The notes below the pieces were generated by a model, which was given only the letters and a program-made list of their open reading frames with translations, was not told the DNA's origin and searched no databases. 64,000 bases of DNA. It comes from Actinobacteria bacterium IMCC26256 (GTDB lineage Bacteria > Actinomycetota > Acidimicrobiia > IMCC26256). A program made the position numbers and the translations under genes. The stretch's first letter is position 1, and every line of letters begins with the position of its first letter. Location of the stretch: contig CP011489.1 of the NCBI GenBank assembly GCA_001023575.1, positions 2,045,001-2,109,000 of the forward strand, in the 5' to 3' direction. Shown here piece by piece: positions 8,091 through 16,916 of this stretch.

Positions 8091-9404
8091 TTTACCCTTA
8101 TTTCGCAGGCCCATTCTGCGCGCCAATGACCCAATGGATCTGCGCAGAGCACTCGGGTTCTTTGGAGCGAGCATCACTCCACTTACAAGGTCAGGGGCTC
8201 TACGCGCAGTACGGCACCACTCGACCAGGGGCGCCAAAGCGACCTCCCATGTATGCCCCTTGGCCTGAGCTAGCGCACAAGATGAGAAACGTTCACGAGT
8301 CGATTCATCTAATAGAACTCTAAGTGCATTCGCGAAACCATCGACGTCGCCAGGGGCAATCGCAATTCCAGCACCAGCTGCAGCGATTGAGGACATAAGG
8401 TCATCGCCGCCAGTAGCGACTGTCGGGCGCCCAGCCCATAATCCGTCTAGAAGGCGCGTGCGGTATGAGTAGCGCGTCTCAACATGGTCTCGGTGAGCGC
8501 TCACCATCACATCTGCCTCGAGCAGATAACCGCCAAGGTCTGCAAACGGCACCCAATCTAGGAATGTAACAATCTCATTCAGAGCGTTTTCATTGACAAA
8601 ATCTCGCGCTGCGCGAGCTGCCGGGGTCTCTCCTACGTCGGGGTTCGGGTGGCGAGAGCCTGCGAAGACCAGATGCACGGGATGGCCCTCAGCTGCTAGA
8701 GAGGCTGTTGCGCTAATCACAGTCTCAGGGTCGAACCAAGGGTAGATACCACCGCCCCACCAAAGAATTATGTCCTTTCTGCCAACACCCTCGCGCAGAC
8801 CTCTAAGTACTTCGCTAGTAGCGGGTTCAGGGGCCTGCGCATTTAACCCAAAAGGAACCGTGAGCATTAAGCGCGAGAGGTCTGGAGAATCGCCATACGT
8901 AAACTCATTTACTCTCCCTGCGGAGGCAAGCGCTCCGGTCCAGAGATCGCGTTGGCGCCCGCCAACATCCAAGAACAGATCACCGCGCTCCAACAAGGAT
9001 CCGATGGCTGATACCGATGCAGCGATAGTCGCCCTACGTCGCTCCGGCGCTAGCGATGCGCTCTGCTCGAGTACCTCAAGGTGATACGGGTCGTATAGGT
9101 CTGCAATAACGCAGGCATCAGATGTCGCTAGTGCCGGGTACCGATCGAGGAGATCGCCCTGCACGATAATGATCTCGGAATGTGAAGCGGCCTCGGCAGT
9201 CTCATTCGAGAGCATGCCTAAGCGGAACGCTCCATTGGAGACTTGCTCCACTACTCCATCATCCACTGATGCCGCTAGAAGGATTACCTCGTGCTGAGAG
9301 CCTGGGTCATTCGCAAGGGCCCTGGCCATTGCAATAGCTCTAATCGCAGGCCCTGCTAATCGCTCGCCGATAACCTCACCGGTGAGAATCGCAATGATGC
9401 TCAC
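8076..9404 (-). CDS. GT4-like glycosyltransferase
   Basis: A 442-residue GT-B-type glycosyltransferase. It begins with the typical N-terminal strand and a AGPAIRAIAMARALA segment seen in actinobacterial surface-glycan enzymes; the C-terminal half has ILWWGGGIYPWFDP, VHLVFAGSRHPNP, a VMVSAHRDHVETRYSYRTRLLDGLWAGRP region where the donor-sugar Glu would lie, and the usual C-terminal helices. Donor and acceptor cannot be read from sequence. It starts with GTG overlapping the stop of the Wzt gene (GTGA), so it is the third gene of the wzm-wzt operon and probably builds the glycan that the transporter exports. Confidence 0.8.
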   Translation of the reverse strand: MSIIAILTGEVIGERLAGPAIRAIAMARALANDPGSQHEVILLAASVDDGVVEQVSNGAFRLGMLSNETAEAASHSEIIIVQGDLLDRYPALATSDACVIADLYDPYHLEVLEQSASLAPERRRATIAASVSAIGSLLERGDLFLDVGGRQRDLWTGALASAGRVNEFTYGDSPDLSRLMLTVPFGLNAQAPEPATSEVLRGLREGVGRKDIILWWGGGIYPWFDPETVISATASLAAEGHPVHLVFAGSRHPNPDVGETPAARAARDFVNENALNEIVTFLDWVPFADLGGYLLEADVMVSAHRDHVETRYSYRTRLLDGLWAGRPTVATGGDDLMSSIAAAGAGIAIAPGDVDGFANALRVLLDESTRERFSSCALAQAKGHTWEVALAPLVEWCRTARRAPDLVSGVMLAPKNPSALRRSIGSLARRMGLRNKGKSATR

Positions 9405-10585
9405 GCCCCGGCGCGCCAGACTCCACCGAGGGAGGTAATCCCTGAGGTCCGAAGAGCGCCCTCTACCACCTCAAAAGTGTGCAGATTCCCAACCTCGTGA
9501 ATCGGAGTCTTCTGGGTGGAGTCATAGATGGTCCCCGTGACGTGATAGCGCCCTTTAGCAACGAGTAACCGCGGCACCACGAGGTCTACATATCCACGCC
9601 CGGGAGAAACCTTGGTTGAGAGACCCTGCTCCTTAGAGTTCGTGCCGGTGACAAGGGTGCCTTCGCTGCTCGTCAGCGACATTCCAAAAACAGGGCTTTC
9701 CACAGATTCTTTGACATCGTAATGAAAACGGAAAGTAACAGTTTCACCCAACTCGACAACGTCTGGGGCACCCCCATTTATCGAAAGCAACTCAACCCCT
9801 TGCAACTTGATCTCTCCAGTCGAGCGTCGCGCGATACCGAGAGTCGCTGGGTCTACGGAGAGGATCTCAGATAAGTAGTGATCAATCGTCTCTGCAGCGG
9901 GACCGACCTTAACTAGGTGACCATGCTCTATAAGCGCAGCCTCATCGCAGAGATCCCCCACCGACGAGAGCGAATGCGAGACGACGACGATCGTTCGCCC
10001 TTCGCTACGAAACTGATTTATTTTATCGGTGCACTTATTCTGGAACTCCTGATCACCTACTGCCAGGACCTCATCAATAAGAAGGACGGCAGGGTCAACA
10101 TTGATTGCCACAGCGAATCCAAGGCGCACATACATGCCCGATGAGTAATTCTTGACCGGCGCATCGATGAACTGCTCGATACCCGAAAAATCGACAATCT
10201 CATCAAAGAGCGCATCAATCTCGCGCCTTGAGAGGCCAAGGATTGCTCCGTTTAGGTAGACGTTCTCGCGCCCAGATAATTCGGGGTGAAAGCCCGCACC
10301 TAGTTCAAGTAGGGCTGAGACTTTGCCTCGCGTGGTGATACTCCCGCCGTCGGGGCGGAGGATACGGGCCATGCATTTAAGCATCGTCGATTTACCCGAT
10401 CCATTCTCACCGATGAGCCCAAACGTCGTTCCTTCTTTAATCTCAAACGAAACGTCATCAAGCGCCATGAAGTCCTCGTAGCGTGCCCGCCTGCCGCGAA
10501 GCAGCGAAGCCTTCAAGGATTGGTTGCGCTCATGATAAAGGCGATAACGCTTAGAAACATGGTCAACTATCACAGCAGCGGTCAT
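9401..10585 (-). CDS. wzt: Wzt-like ABC transporter ATPase with C-terminal sugar-binding domain
   Basis: The ATPase subunit of a polysaccharide ABC exporter, 394 residues. Residues 1-245 are a nucleotide-binding domain: GENGSGKST (Walker A), the NYSSGMYVRLGFA signature-like segment typical of Wzt/TagH, VLLIDEVLAVGD (Walker B) and VSHSL (H-loop). Residues about 250-394 form a Wzt-type beta-sandwich that in the family recognises the terminal group of the finished glycan. The start ATG follows the TAG stop of the permease gene directly. Wzt domains are matched to a specific polymer, so this one reports on the chemistry of the surface glycan made nearby. Confidence 0.9.
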   Translation of the reverse strand: MTAAVIVDHVSKRYRLYHERNQSLKASLLRGRRARYEDFMALDDVSFEIKEGTTFGLIGENGSGKSTMLKCMARILRPDGGSITTRGKVSALLELGAGFHPELSGRENVYLNGAILGLSRREIDALFDEIVDFSGIEQFIDAPVKNYSSGMYVRLGFAVAINVDPAVLLIDEVLAVGDQEFQNKCTDKINQFRSEGRTIVVVSHSLSSVGDLCDEAALIEHGHLVKVGPAAETIDHYLSEILSVDPATLGIARRSTGEIKLQGVELLSINGGAPDVVELGETVTFRFHYDVKESVESPVFGMSLTSSEGTLVTGTNSKEQGLSTKVSPGRGYVDLVVPRLLVAKGRYHVTGTIYDSTQKTPIHEVGNLHTFEVVEGALRTSGITSLGGVWRAGA

Positions 10586-11410
10586 CTATACCTCCTCGGC
10601 TAGGCGATGGTCGAGGCGATTAAATACGAACTGCCCTACTAGTACGAGCCCGATAGACCAAACCGCTATATATGCGAGGCTACCTATCGACGGGAACGTC
10701 AGGTCATAAAGCAGCGCCCGATATGCACTAACCAACTGCACTAACGGATTCATCTCATAGATGCTTCGAAGCGGGATTGATCGCCCCGCAACCTGCCAAT
10801 TAACTGGCACATAGCTAATCGGATACACAACAGGGGTGGAGTAGAAAAGCATCGGCATTAATAGATTCACAAAGTGGCGGACATCGCGGAAATAAACATT
10901 TGCACCGCTAAGTAAGAGCCCAATACCAAGTACTAGCAGCGTCTGCAAGATGACTAGCAGCACAACAATCGGGAGCCAAGGAAGAACCATGTTGCCTGCG
11001 ATCAGGAGGACTGTGATCACAACGCCGAGCTCGATCAAGAAGGTAACTAGCAGGCCTCCAATGGTTGAGGCGACTAAGAGCTCCCTTGGGAAGTAAACCT
11101 TGCGGATTAGTCCAGCATTGACGACAAGACTCTCAATTGATTGTGTAACTCCGTTGGAGAAGAAGTTCCATGGGATTAGAGCACATAGCAAGAAAAGGAC
11201 AAAGTTTCCCTGGCCGCTTGGATCGCCGATGGGCGCCTTAACTTTTAGAAATACGCCAAAGACAACCCAATAAATAAGTACTGAGGAGAGTGGGTTGAGG
11301 AGTGACCAAGTCCACCCAAGGGCTGAGCGCTTATAACGACTCCTAAGTTCCCTCAGGACCAAGTTTGAGAGCAGCTCACGCCGTTCGTAATATTCGCGCA
11401 GCTGGTTCAT
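10586..11410 (-). CDS. wzm: Wzm-like ABC-2 transporter permease for polysaccharide export
   Basis: A 274-residue inner-membrane permease with about six hydrophobic segments and the ABC-2 layout: a cytosolic N-terminus containing LVLRELRSRYKRSALGWTWS, conserved in Wzm/TagG/RfbA permeases, then paired helices and a PxxYP-like motif (TPVVYPISYV) before the last helices. It forms the channel for an undecaprenyl-linked glycan with the ATPase encoded immediately downstream. It is the first gene of this minus-strand operon; 43 bp separate it from the end of the membrane-protein gene at 11454, so read-through from the lipoate operon is possible. Confidence 0.9.
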   Translation of the reverse strand: MNQLREYYERRELLSNLVLRELRSRYKRSALGWTWSLLNPLSSVLIYWVVFGVFLKVKAPIGDPSGQGNFVLFLLCALIPWNFFSNGVTQSIESLVVNAGLIRKVYFPRELLVASTIGGLLVTFLIELGVVITVLLIAGNMVLPWLPIVVLLVILQTLLVLGIGLLLSGANVYFRDVRHFVNLLMPMLFYSTPVVYPISYVPVNWQVAGRSIPLRSIYEMNPLVQLVSAYRALLYDLTFPSIGSLAYIAVWSIGLVLVGQFVFNRLDHRLAEEV

Positions 11411-11453
11411 CGGTTTGTCAGGTTAGCGACCGGAGCGAGCAGAGTGGTGCGTC

Positions 11454-12347
11454 TCATGAACCGAGTAAAGCCCGAGCGAGGACATCCGTGCCGAAGCCCG
11501 TAAGGATGGCGAGATATAGGAGCCCGGTAGCGGCCATAACCGCTGAATACGACCTCTCGCGAAGGGCTAACCATGTAACACCAATCAATACACCGGTTGA
11601 GGCTGCCGAGAGTGCCCACATCCACGCGAGTATTCCGCCATACCCATCATCGACCGATCCCGAGAGAACGGAGACCATCCCAATGGGCCAGAGCAGCCCG
11701 ATTACTTCTAGCACCCAAATAGGGGCGCTTATTTTGACTAGCTCCTCAATAGGGGCGCGCGGTAAGCCGGGCTGTGTGAGATACCAATGCCCGAGAAGCA
11801 TCGCATCAGTTAGTGCGCCTAGGAATGCTGCCCCCATAACGAGTCGATAAGCGCTCTGTATCGCTGGCCCCCCGAGAGTCACCGACTCAGAAACCAGGGC
11901 AATCAATCCAAATGCAGGTGCGATCAAATCCAATAACGGATTGAACTCTCGCGCCTCCTTTAGTCCGGTTGCTTCTGGGCCCTCAGCACCGGATGCTCGG
12001 GCAACCTTCCGGCTCTCTCCAAGCATTGCGTCTACCCGCTCAGTTTTAGCAACCTTGCGCTCTTTTGCAACGCTAACCCCAGCTGCGCGATGAGCGATGC
12101 TCGACGCGAGTGCATAGAGCGCAGCAAGCATCGCTAGAGCCGATGCGGAGAGGGCGATTATGCGCGCTGTACCGGACCCGCCACTAGCGATACTGGCCCA
12201 GATCGCTCCACCAAGCATTGCTGCACCGAGGCTACGCAGTAACCATCCGTACCCAAGGCTCACGAGACGCCCTCGCGTGGTTATCCATAAAAGGGCGAGG
12301 ATTCCAATCCCCCACTCCATAAGGACACTCGCCAAATCAAGTTTCAC
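11454..12347 (-). CDS. Multi-pass membrane protein of unknown function
   Basis: A 297-residue integral membrane protein with seven or eight predicted hydrophobic segments and one charged cytosolic loop (about residues 88-135, rich in Lys, Arg and Glu, containing KERKVAKTERVD). A GHWYLTQPGLP segment in the second half is the most motif-like stretch. I do not recognise the family. It overlaps the LipB-LipA gene by 4 bp (ATGA), so it is cotranslated with lipoate synthesis, but no catalytic residues point to a role there. It closes the minus-strand operon that begins at 16832. Confidence 0.7.
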   Translation of the reverse strand: MKLDLASVLMEWGIGILALLWITTRGRLVSLGYGWLLRSLGAAMLGGAIWASIASGGSGTARIIALSASALAMLAALYALASSIAHRAAGVSVAKERKVAKTERVDAMLGESRKVARASGAEGPEATGLKEAREFNPLLDLIAPAFGLIALVSESVTLGGPAIQSAYRLVMGAAFLGALTDAMLLGHWYLTQPGLPRAPIEELVKISAPIWVLEVIGLLWPIGMVSVLSGSVDDGYGGILAWMWALSAASTGVLIGVTWLALRERSYSAVMAATGLLYLAILTGFGTDVLARALLGS

Positions 12348-14053
12348 CTAGTTAGACCCGTCTCCAACAATGCGGGAGATGCTGCCGCCTCAGCTGAACT
12401 ACGCGCGTGATACGAAGAACGCACAAGTGGCCCAGACTCAACATGGTTTATCCCTGCTGCCTCGCCTATACGAGCAACCTCTGCGAACTCCTCGGGGCTC
12501 CACCAGCGCACAACGGGTAGGTGCTGCTCCGAGGGCCGAAGATACTGCCCAACCGTAACAATCTTCACGCCGACGGCAGCAAGATCAGTGAGGGCACCGC
12601 TTACCTCGTCGAGCGTCTCACCGAGACCGAGCATTATCCCCGACTTTGTAACGTGCCCGGCCGCGTTCGCGCGGGCAAGCAACGCTAACGAGCGTGCATA
12701 ACCCGCGGATGGCCTAACGGCGCGCTGCAGTCGCGCAACGGTCTCAATGTTGTGATTCACAACATCGGGGTTCTCATTCAAAATCAAATCTAAAGAATCC
12801 AAATCGCCCCGCAGATCGCTTATTAGTACCTCAGTACGCGTCTCTGGCGAGGCTGAGCGAATTGCATTGACAGTTGCTGCAACATGTGCAGCGCCGCCAT
12901 CATCGAGATCGTCTCGTGCAACCATGGTCAAGACAGCATGTTTGAGACCCATACGCACCACTGCACTAGCGACTCGCTCTGGCTCATCGGCCTCCGGGGC
13001 GCTCGGGAGCCGAGTATCTATGAGACAGAAACCGCAGGCACGTGTACAGCGTTCGCCGAGAACCATGAAGGTCGCTGTTCCATCGGCCCAGCACTCATAA
13101 ATATTCGGGCAGCCGGCGCTCTCGCAGACAGTATGTAGATCAAGTTCACGCACCAAGCGTTTCAAGCCTCGATACTCGGCACCTAGATCTGCTTTTACTC
13201 TCATCCACTCTGGGCGCCTAAAAGTTGGATCCGCCACTGGTACCTCTACAGATGCAGCCTGGAGGCGACTAACTAATCGAACCGGGACCCCTGCCTCAGC
13301 CGACTGCTCCTCAATGCTCCTTCGACGTTCATCGCTCTGCAATACCAACGGCTCGCGCCAAGCCACGCTCTGGTCATCGACTTCATACACATCAAACTCT
13401 TGAGTAAACGAAGATACAAATGCCTCGGCGACAATCTCCATAAGACTCTTAGTGCTCTCGGTGCTACCTGAAGTAGCTCCAGCAGGGCCATCGAGATCGG
13501 AGAGAACTTTGGATAGTGACGTCACCCCGCGATCTGTAATTCCACACGGGACTATGTGGTCAAACATCGAGAGGTCTGTATCGACATTAATGGCGACTCC
13601 GTGGCGAGTACGTCGGCCCTCGACCTTGACCCCCACTGCGCATACCTTCGCTCCGCCGATCCAAACGCCAGGGTATTCAGGGTCTGTATAAGCATCAAAG
13701 CCGATAGAAGCAAGCGAATCCAGAACTACTTGCTCTAGTTGACGAACGTATGCCACCGAATCAACAAGCCCACCTCGCCAAATCGGGAGGTCGATAATTG
13801 GGTAGATGACTAACTGCCCTGGTCCGTGATAGGTCACATCACCACCACGGTCGACGCTGCGAAGCACAGCACCTACCGATTCAGGCTCCACCAGAACATT
13901 CTGGTCATCTCCACGGCGGCCAAGAGTGTAGGTATGGGGATGCTCTAACAGTAGGAGGTAGTTGCCTGATCGAGAGTGAAGCGAACGTGCTAGTGCATCC
14001 GCCTCGTCATAAGAGACTCGCCCTAACCAACGCACATTGAGGCGTTCAATCAT
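12344..14053 (-). CDS. lipBA: Octanoyltransferase-lipoyl synthase fusion (LipB-LipA)
   Basis: One 569-residue frame carries both enzymes of de novo lipoate synthesis. Residues 1-220 are LipB: HPHTYTLGRRG, DRGGDVTYHGPGQLV, GGAK with catalytic Lys136 and PCGITDRGVTSL with catalytic Cys170; it moves octanoate from ACP to a lipoyl domain. Residues about 265-569 are LipA, a radical-SAM enzyme inserting two sulfurs: auxiliary cluster Cys310, Cys315, Cys321 (CESAGCPNIYEC), SAM cluster Cys336, Cys340, Cys343 (CTRACGFC), and C-terminal RSSYHA with the Ser cluster ligand. A linker (about 220-265) joins them. No stop or restart lies between, so this is a true fusion unless the assembly has an error. It overlaps the E2 gene, its likely substrate, by 4 bp. 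Confidence 0.95.
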   Translation of the reverse strand: MIERLNVRWLGRVSYDEADALARSLHSRSGNYLLLLEHPHTYTLGRRGDDQNVLVEPESVGAVLRSVDRGGDVTYHGPGQLVIYPIIDLPIWRGGLVDSVAYVRQLEQVVLDSLASIGFDAYTDPEYPGVWIGGAKVCAVGVKVEGRRTRHGVAINVDTDLSMFDHIVPCGITDRGVTSLSKVLSDLDGPAGATSGSTESTKSLMEIVAEAFVSSFTQEFDVYEVDDQSVAWREPLVLQSDERRRSIEEQSAEAGVPVRLVSRLQAASVEVPVADPTFRRPEWMRVKADLGAEYRGLKRLVRELDLHTVCESAGCPNIYECWADGTATFMVLGERCTRACGFCLIDTRLPSAPEADEPERVASAVVRMGLKHAVLTMVARDDLDDGGAAHVAATVNAIRSASPETRTEVLISDLRGDLDSLDLILNENPDVVNHNIETVARLQRAVRPSAGYARSLALLARANAAGHVTKSGIMLGLGETLDEVSGALTDLAAVGVKIVTVGQYLRPSEQHLPVVRWWSPEEFAEVARIGEAAGINHVESGPLVRSSYHARSSAEAAASPALLETGLTR

Positions 14054-15258
14054 GCGAGTTCAGGATCCCAGTCGCGCGTCTCGATATTGGTACGTACCGC
14101 ATGGAGAAACGCAGCAGCGTACGCACCATCAAATGCCCTGTGATCCCAGGTCAATGCGAGAATTCCCACATGGTGAATCGCTATTGCGTCACCGCCATCT
14201 GAATCTGTGACAACAACTGGCCGTTTACGAATGCCATCGGTAGCAAGAATTGCGACCTGAGGCTGGTTGATTATGGGGAGAGTCATATAAGTCTCGAATG
14301 GACCCATATTCGTAATTGTGAATGTTCCTCCAACAAGCTCATCTGGATTGAGACGCTTAGAGCGAGCGCGCGAACCCAAGTCGCGAATCTCGCGAGCTAG
14401 TTGCGTGAGTCGTTTGCCATCGGCATCCCTCACAACCGGCGCTACTAGCCCCGCGAAATCTAAATCCACAGCAACGGATAAATGTAAGGCGTGATGAACA
14501 ACCATCTGCTCAGCATCAAGGGAAGAGTTGACTATTGGAAATTCATGGAGCGCATCTGCAACTGCACGAACGATGAAAGGAAGATAGGTAAGGCTAAAAC
14601 CCTCTTGCTCTCTAAACTCCGCGCCGTGGGCTTTGCGCGTGCGCTCTACCTGCTCGAAGTCAACCTCAACACTTGTGTACACATGTGCACTAGTTGCTTT
14701 CGATCGAGTCGTGTGCTCCGCGGTAATCCGGCGAACATTTGAGAGAGCGATTACTTCATCTCCGCGCTCCATTCGCGGCTTAGGCTCGGTCACTGCCTTC
14801 TTAGGGGCTGGTGATGCGGCCTCAACATCGTGCCTAGTAATTCGGCCACCCTCACCCGTTCCGAGTATTTCGCTCACTTCTAGACCGCGCTGTGTAATTA
14901 AGCGACGCACTACCGGAGACGTGACAAGCCCTCGCACTGGAGTGGGGGCTTCTATCGAGCCTTCGTCATTTGTGGCGCTATCAGCACTCGGCTGCGCAGC
15001 ACCTTTAGTTGCAGCGGTGGCGACGGCCTCTTCTGTGACCACAGCGAGCCGTTCTCCAACGGGGACTGTTAATCCCTCAACAACGAGAATCTCGGTAACG
15101 ACTCCTGCAATCGGGGATGGGACCTCTGTATCTACTTTGTCCGTTGTGACTTCATATAAAGGCTCGTCAGCCCTCACATGCTCGCCGACTGCCTTAAGCC
15201 AACGCGTGATCGTTGCAGAGGTAACAGTCTCGCCGAGTTGGGGCATTGTGATGTCCAC
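14050..15258 (-). CDS. 2-oxo-acid dehydrogenase E2 component (dihydrolipoyl acyltransferase)
   Basis: A 402-residue E2 enzyme. Residues 1-78 are a lipoyl domain with the lipoylated Lys41 in EVTTDKVDTE. An Ala/Pro/Glu-rich linker follows, then a peripheral-subunit binding domain (about 110-145, SPVVRRLITQRGLEVSEI) and the catalytic acyltransferase core ending in DHRAFDGAYAAAFL with the active-site His373. It could serve a 2-oxoglutarate, pyruvate or branched-chain complex; no E1 gene is nearby to decide. It starts with GTG, 9 bp after lpd, and overlaps the LipB-LipA gene, so substrate and lipoylating enzymes are made together. Confidence 0.9.
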   Translation of the reverse strand: MDITMPQLGETVTSATITRWLKAVGEHVRADEPLYEVTTDKVDTEVPSPIAGVVTEILVVEGLTVPVGERLAVVTEEAVATAATKGAAQPSADSATNDEGSIEAPTPVRGLVTSPVVRRLITQRGLEVSEILGTGEGGRITRHDVEAASPAPKKAVTEPKPRMERGDEVIALSNVRRITAEHTTRSKATSAHVYTSVEVDFEQVERTRKAHGAEFREQEGFSLTYLPFIVRAVADALHEFPIVNSSLDAEQMVVHHALHLSVAVDLDFAGLVAPVVRDADGKRLTQLAREIRDLGSRARSKRLNPDELVGGTFTITNMGPFETYMTLPIINQPQVAILATDGIRKRPVVVTDSDGGDAIAIHHVGILALTWDHRAFDGAYAAAFLHAVRTNIETRDWDPELA

Positions 15259-15267
15259 TAAATCTCC

Positions 15268-16668
15268 TCAAGCATGAAGGGATCGACCGGTCAGAGCAAG
15301 AACACTCTCTCCAAATAGTTCTCCGAGCGTTGGATGAGGCTGGATGAGAATTGAGAGATCATCAACAGTCGCCTCCCAGTTAACCGCCAAATAACCAGGC
15401 CCAAGGAGCTCAGTAGCCATTGGCCCAACTATGTGTACCCCAAGAATCACGCCATCGGTATTCGCAATTACTTTCACAAGACCATCTGCCTGATCCATGA
15501 TCTGTGCCCGAGCATTACCTGCAAAACGATGAACGCTTACCACTACATCTTGACCGGCTGCGCGCGCCGCAGCCTCGGTGGGTCCGCAGAACGCGACCTC
15601 TGGATGGCAGTAGATCCCCCACGGAACTCGGCTGTAGTCAATTGGGCGCGGGCTCTCTCCAAGAATCGACTTTATGGCAACGATGGCCTCTGCAAAAGCA
15701 ACGTGGGCAAGCTGCGGAGTCGCCACAACATCCCCAACCGCATAGACCCCTGCAACAGTGGACTGCATCGCTGCGTCGACCTGAATATATCCCTGAGGGT
15801 TGATCTCGATTCCTGAATTTTCGAGTCCACAGCTAGCAGTATTAGGGGTTCTGCCGATGCTCACAACAACTACATCTGCCTCGAGAGCAACTTGAGCATT
15901 GTCTTGTGCGAGGCGAACTGATACTGAGTCGATCCCGACCTCTGCCCCCTCGACTGTGACGCCAGTGCGCACTGTTATTCGCCTGCGTTTGAACATCCGA
16001 CCGACAATCTCCGCAACCTCTGTATCGACTCCCGGGAGGATCGAGGGCATCGACTCGAGCACCGTTACCAAGCTTCCAACGTCAGCGAGATAAGAAGCAA
16101 ACTCGCAACCAATAGCCCCGCCACCGATGATGGCGGTTCTGGCAGGCACTGTTGTGAGTGCAAGCACATGGTCAGATGAAAGAACCTTCACTCCATCGAA
16201 TGGAATTCCGGGGAACTCACGCGGCGATGACCCCGTTGCAATTATCAGGGATCCGCCCTCTAGGAGCGTTCCATCATCAACTCGCACCGTATGCGCTCCT
16301 GCATCTAGAACCTCGCCTCTCCCCGAGAAGACATTGACCGATCTCCCGCTAAGAAGTGTCTCGAGCCCCTTGGTAAGTCGGTCGACAATCTTCTGCTGGC
16401 GCTCAATACTCACCTTGAGATCGAGTGTTGGAGACTCGACACCGGCAGCGATACCGATACCGAATGCCTTAGCCCCCTTTACCGTCCTGAGCACCTCAGC
16501 GGTCTGAAGAAGTTCTTTGGCTGGAATACAGCCTCGGTGCAGACAGGTTCCCCCTACGCGCTGCTCCTCGACTAGTGCGACAGATAGCCCAGCCGCTGCT
16601 CCATAGAGTGCTGAGGCATACCCACCGGGGCCTCCCCCCAAAATCACAAGATCAAATCGGGTTGTCAC
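15268..16668 (-). CDS. lpdA: Dihydrolipoyl dehydrogenase (E3)
   Basis: A 466-residue flavoprotein disulfide reductase that reoxidises the lipoyl arm of E2 with NAD. It shows the FAD-binding GGGPGGYASA near the N-terminus, redox-active Cys42 and Cys47 in GGTCLHRGCIPAK, the NAD-binding IIGGGAIGCEFAS, the second FAD segment YAVGDV, and catalytic His445/Glu450 in HPTLGE. It starts with GTG inside a GTGA overlap with the small membrane protein gene at 16665-16832, and is followed 9 bp later by the E2 gene. Confidence 0.95.
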   Translation of the reverse strand: MTTRFDLVILGGGPGGYASALYGAAAGLSVALVEEQRVGGTCLHRGCIPAKELLQTAEVLRTVKGAKAFGIGIAAGVESPTLDLKVSIERQQKIVDRLTKGLETLLSGRSVNVFSGRGEVLDAGAHTVRVDDGTLLEGGSLIIATGSSPREFPGIPFDGVKVLSSDHVLALTTVPARTAIIGGGAIGCEFASYLADVGSLVTVLESMPSILPGVDTEVAEIVGRMFKRRRITVRTGVTVEGAEVGIDSVSVRLAQDNAQVALEADVVVVSIGRTPNTASCGLENSGIEINPQGYIQVDAAMQSTVAGVYAVGDVVATPQLAHVAFAEAIVAIKSILGESPRPIDYSRVPWGIYCHPEVAFCGPTEAAARAAGQDVVVSVHRFAGNARAQIMDQADGLVKVIANTDGVILGVHIVGPMATELLGPGYLAVNWEATVDDLSILIQPHPTLGELFGESVLALTGRSLHA

Positions 16669-16832
16669 GACGATCCTGCCTGCATGATCTGCAGAGCACC
16701 GGCAATCAAGATCGCCAGCCCAGTAATAACAGCAAGGATTAGGAGGGTGCGCGTCTTCACCCCCCTATCATCCCCCGAATTGGTGCTCCGCGACGACCCG
16801 CGAACAACGCTTCCGAGTAATCCCCCGGCCAC
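16665..16832 (-). CDS. Small single-pass membrane protein heading the lpd operon
   Basis: A 55-residue frame from a GTG at 16832, ending in a TGA that overlaps the GTG of lpdA (GTGA). It has a glycine-rich start (AGGLLGSVVRG), a polar Ser/Asn/Asp linker, and one transmembrane segment (about residues 30-48, LLILAVITGLAILIAGAL). The frame stays open upstream to about 16880, so a TTG four codons earlier is also possible. The exact stop-start overlap and clear membrane segment support a real gene; the small size and lack of a recognised family keep confidence moderate. Confidence 0.5.
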   Translation of the reverse strand: MAGGLLGSVVRGSSRSTNSGDDRGVKTRTLLILAVITGLAILIAGALQIMQAGSS

Positions 16833-16916
16833 TATGCTCAAAAGGTCGCCCGGAGCCCCAAATGCCCGGGCCCGAAATTAGGGGCTAGGCGCGTGGTTGA
16901 TCAACCGAGAGGCAGG

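Noticed and set aside
16833-16916. GCCCGGGC palindrome and AGCCCC/GGGGCT inverted repeat between the lpd operon and the flippase gene
   Set aside because: Short GC-rich symmetry in a divergent spacer with no second copy in the window; not strong enough to call an operator or RNA.
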